A stretch of DNA of 5,812 nucleotides from Anaerolineaceae bacterium. Its GTDB lineage: Bacteria; Chloroflexota; Anaerolineae; Anaerolineales; Anaerolineaceae. Position 1 is the first letter of the stretch. The number at the start of each line of letters is the position of its first letter. The DNA lies in the NCBI GenBank assembly GCA_021107195.1, contig JAIOTF010000430.1, forward strand, positions 1 to 5,812, written 5' to 3'. Below, in pieces: positions 4,025-5,812 of this stretch. Below the pieces are notes generated by a model. It saw only the letters and a list, made by a program, of their open reading frames with translations, was not told the DNA's origin and did not search any database. Position numbers and translations under genes: made by a program.

Positions 4025-5812
4025 ATGAACCAACAAAATCGTACGCACTCAAAGCCATCTATACGCCCCGGCCGGGGTCCCGGCCATTTCGGCCGCTTCG
4101 AAAAAGCCAAAGACACCCGCACCTCGTTACGCCGGCTGGCGGTCTATCTCAAACCGCACACCGCGTCACTTGTTCTCGTCTTTGTGTTGGTGATCGTATA
4201 CACAGCGCTCGCGCTGGTCGGCCCATACATGATGGGTGTGGCAATTGATCAATATCTATCGGTGAAAAACGCCAGCGGATTATTACAAATTGTCCTGGTG
4301 ATGCTCACTGCATATGTACTCAGCGCTGGCGGGCAAGCAGCGGCCAATACCCTCATGGCCAGCATTTCTCAAAAAACGCTGCAAGAACTACGGCGTAACC
4401 TCTTCGAGCATCTGCAAACCTTGTCACTGAGTTTCTTTGACGAGAACCCGCATGGTGAATTGATGAGCCGCCTGACCAATGACATCGATGCTATCAACCG
4501 CGCCATCTCGCAGAACGTGACCCAATTGATGAGCAGCATAATCACCGTGGTCGGTATTCTGGTTACAATGTTTGTTTTGAACCCCTGGCTGGCACTGGCT
4601 TCATTGATCACAATCCCTTTGATGGTACTGGTTACCAGTTCAGTGGCCAAACGTACACGATCTGGCTTCCGCAGCCTGCAAAAAGACCTGGGCACGATGA
4701 ACGGTTTGATCGAAGAATCGGTCAGTGGGCAACGCGTGATATCAGCTTTCCGCCGCACAGAAAACATCAAATCGGATTTTGAAAAGATCAATCAAGCAGT
4801 ATATCAAAGCAGCATTCAAGCCAACACCTTTGCCTTCCTGCTGATGCCTTTGACCGGCATCATGAACCATCTGAACATCGCCATCATCGCCGGTTTAGGC
4901 GGTATCCTGGCAGTCAATGGAATCGTGACCGTCGGCACAGTGGCAACCTTTATCATCTACAGCCAGCGATTCACCGAACCGCTGCGTTCCCTGGCAAATA
5001 TGTACAATACGATCCAGTCTGCGCTGGCAGGTGCTGAACGTGTCTTCGAGATCATCGACAAACAGCCCGAACTGGTTGACCACCCGGACGCGGTGGAACT
5101 TAAAGACATCCAGGGCGATGTGATCTTTGATCATGTTGATTTTGGATACCTTGACGACGTGCCAGTGTTGAAAGATGTCAACCTGCATGCGAAACCCGGA
5201 CAGACCTTTGCTTTGGTCGGGCCCACTGGCGCAGGCAAGACCACCATCGTCAACCTGCTCACCCGTTTTTATGACATTGACGGCGGGCGCATCACCATTG
5301 ACGGCAAGGACATTTGCGGGGTCAAAAAAGCAGACCTGCGGCGGCAACTGGGTATTGTCTTGCAGGATACCTTCCTGTTCAGCGCCACAGTGATGGAGAA
5401 TATCCGCTATGGCCGTCTGGACGCCACCGATGAGGAAGTAGTTGAAGCCGCCAAGCTGGCAGACGCCGATCATTTCATCCGCCACCTGCCGCAAGGGTAT
5501 GACACCAAGCTTTCCGAGCGGGCTTCCAACCTCAGCCAGGGGCAGCGCCAGCTTCTGGCAATTGCGCGTGCCGTCCTGGCTGACCCTGCCATTCTGGTGC
5601 TGGACGAAGCCACCAGCAGCGTCGATACCCGCACCGAAGTACGCATCCAGAAAGGCCTGCTGCGATTGATGGAAGGGCGCACCAGCTTTGTGATCGCACA
5701 CCGTCTGAGCACCATCCGTGGAGCCGATCAGGTGCTGGTGATCGACAACGGCGAGCTGATCGAGCGCGGCACTCACAAGGAATTACTTGACCTGAAAGGA
5801 TTCTATTACAAC
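4025..5812 (+). CDS. ABC exporter half-transporter, catalytic subunit (LSQGQ, Walker B DE), 3'-partial
   Basis: An open frame from ATG 4025 runs to the window edge (596 codons, no stop); only a short C-terminal tail should be missing. The N-terminus carries a Gly/Pro/Arg-rich extension of about 25 residues (RPGRGPGHFGRF, 14-25) before the membrane domain. Helices are predicted at about 47-69, 85-108, 166-184, 187-206, 275-300 and 306-325. SGQRVISAF (234-242) is the coupling region. The ATPase has A-loop Tyr375, Walker A GPTGAGKT (399-406), Q-loop Gln447, Walker B ILVLDE (523-528) with catalytic Glu528, D-loop SSVD (531-534) and switch His559 (IAHRLS). Its signature is LSQGQ (503-507) instead of LSGGQ. 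With the preceding subunit it would form one consensus ATP site (this Walker A/B and His with the partner LSGGQ) and one degenerate site. It starts 2 bp after the first subunit with only a weak AGG (4013-4015) upstream, so coupled translation is likely. Confidence 0.93.
   Translation, partial: MNQQNRTHSKPSIRPGRGPGHFGRFEKAKDTRTSLRRLAVYLKPHTASLVLVFVLVIVYTALALVGPYMMGVAIDQYLSVKNASGLLQIVLVMLTAYVLSAGGQAAANTLMASISQKTLQELRRNLFEHLQTLSLSFFDENPHGELMSRLTNDIDAINRAISQNVTQLMSSIITVVGILVTMFVLNPWLALASLITIPLMVLVTSSVAKRTRSGFRSLQKDLGTMNGLIEESVSGQRVISAFRRTENIKSDFEKINQAVYQSSIQANTFAFLLMPLTGIMNHLNIAIIAGLGGILAVNGIVTVGTVATFIIYSQRFTEPLRSLANMYNTIQSALAGAERVFEIIDKQPELVDHPDAVELKDIQGDVIFDHVDFGYLDDVPVLKDVNLHAKPGQTFALVGPTGAGKTTIVNLLTRFYDIDGGRITIDGKDICGVKKADLRRQLGIVLQDTFLFSATVMENIRYGRLDATDEEVVEAAKLADADHFIRHLPQGYDTKLSERASNLSQGQRQLLAIARAVLADPAILVLDEATSSVDTRTEVRIQKGLLRLMEGRTSFVIAHRLSTIRGADQVLVIDNGELIERGTHKELLDLKGFYYN

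Noticed and set aside
4895..5776. Long minus-strand open frame opposite the second ABC gene
   Set aside because: It is antisense to a conserved ATPase domain whose motifs are all intact on the plus strand. The minus-strand translation has no recognisable domain and is a codon-bias shadow.

Overview
The window holds a MarR-regulated, two-subunit ABC multidrug-type exporter operon, preceded by an AT-rich, apparently 5'-truncated TPR-protein gene and a decayed intergenic stretch. No RNA gene, CRISPR array or complete mobile element was seen. The host is a bacterium. The gene order (MarR regulator, half-transporter, half-transporter), protein style and moderate GC content are compatible with Chloroflexota (Anaerolineae-like) or a Firmicutes relative. 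I lean weakly to Chloroflexota, but nothing in the window fixes the taxon.

Region by region: 1-122 has no supportable gene and may be the end of an insertion element. From about 123 to 1295 one uninterrupted forward reading frame encodes a TPR-repeat protein. The first usable ATG is at 345, has no ribosome binding site, and coding-like sequence continues in frame upstream of it, so the gene has probably lost its 5' end. From 1296 to about 1460 the DNA is AT-rich and featureless. At about 1460-1500 the composition changes to that of the operon. Between 1470 and about 1692, on the minus strand, lie two apparent gene relics: the C-terminal H-loop end of an ABC-F ATPase, and a hydrophobic C-terminal tail of a membrane protein.

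The operon begins with a near-consensus promoter (TTGACA, 16 bp, TAAAAT). Two near-identical palindromes (TTAACRTTGTTAA), 32 bp centre to centre, lie between the -10 box and the start of the MarR gene, and are good candidates for autoregulatory operators. The MarR gene (1763-2266) overlaps the first ABC gene (2259-4022) by 8 bp, and the second ABC gene starts 2 bp after it and runs off the window end. The two half-transporters have complementary defects. The first has Asp instead of the catalytic Glu and Gln instead of the switch His, but a perfect LSGGQ. The second has canonical DE and His but LSQGQ. Together they should form a heterodimer with one consensus and one degenerate ATP site, as in TM287/288, BmrCD and LmrCD. 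The likely circuit is a ligand-responsive repressor controlling its own gene and a drug or lipid exporter.

This is a recognisable system type rather than a new one. The most distinctive observations are the paired operators, the relics in the intergenic region, and the possible insertion-element truncation of the TPR gene.
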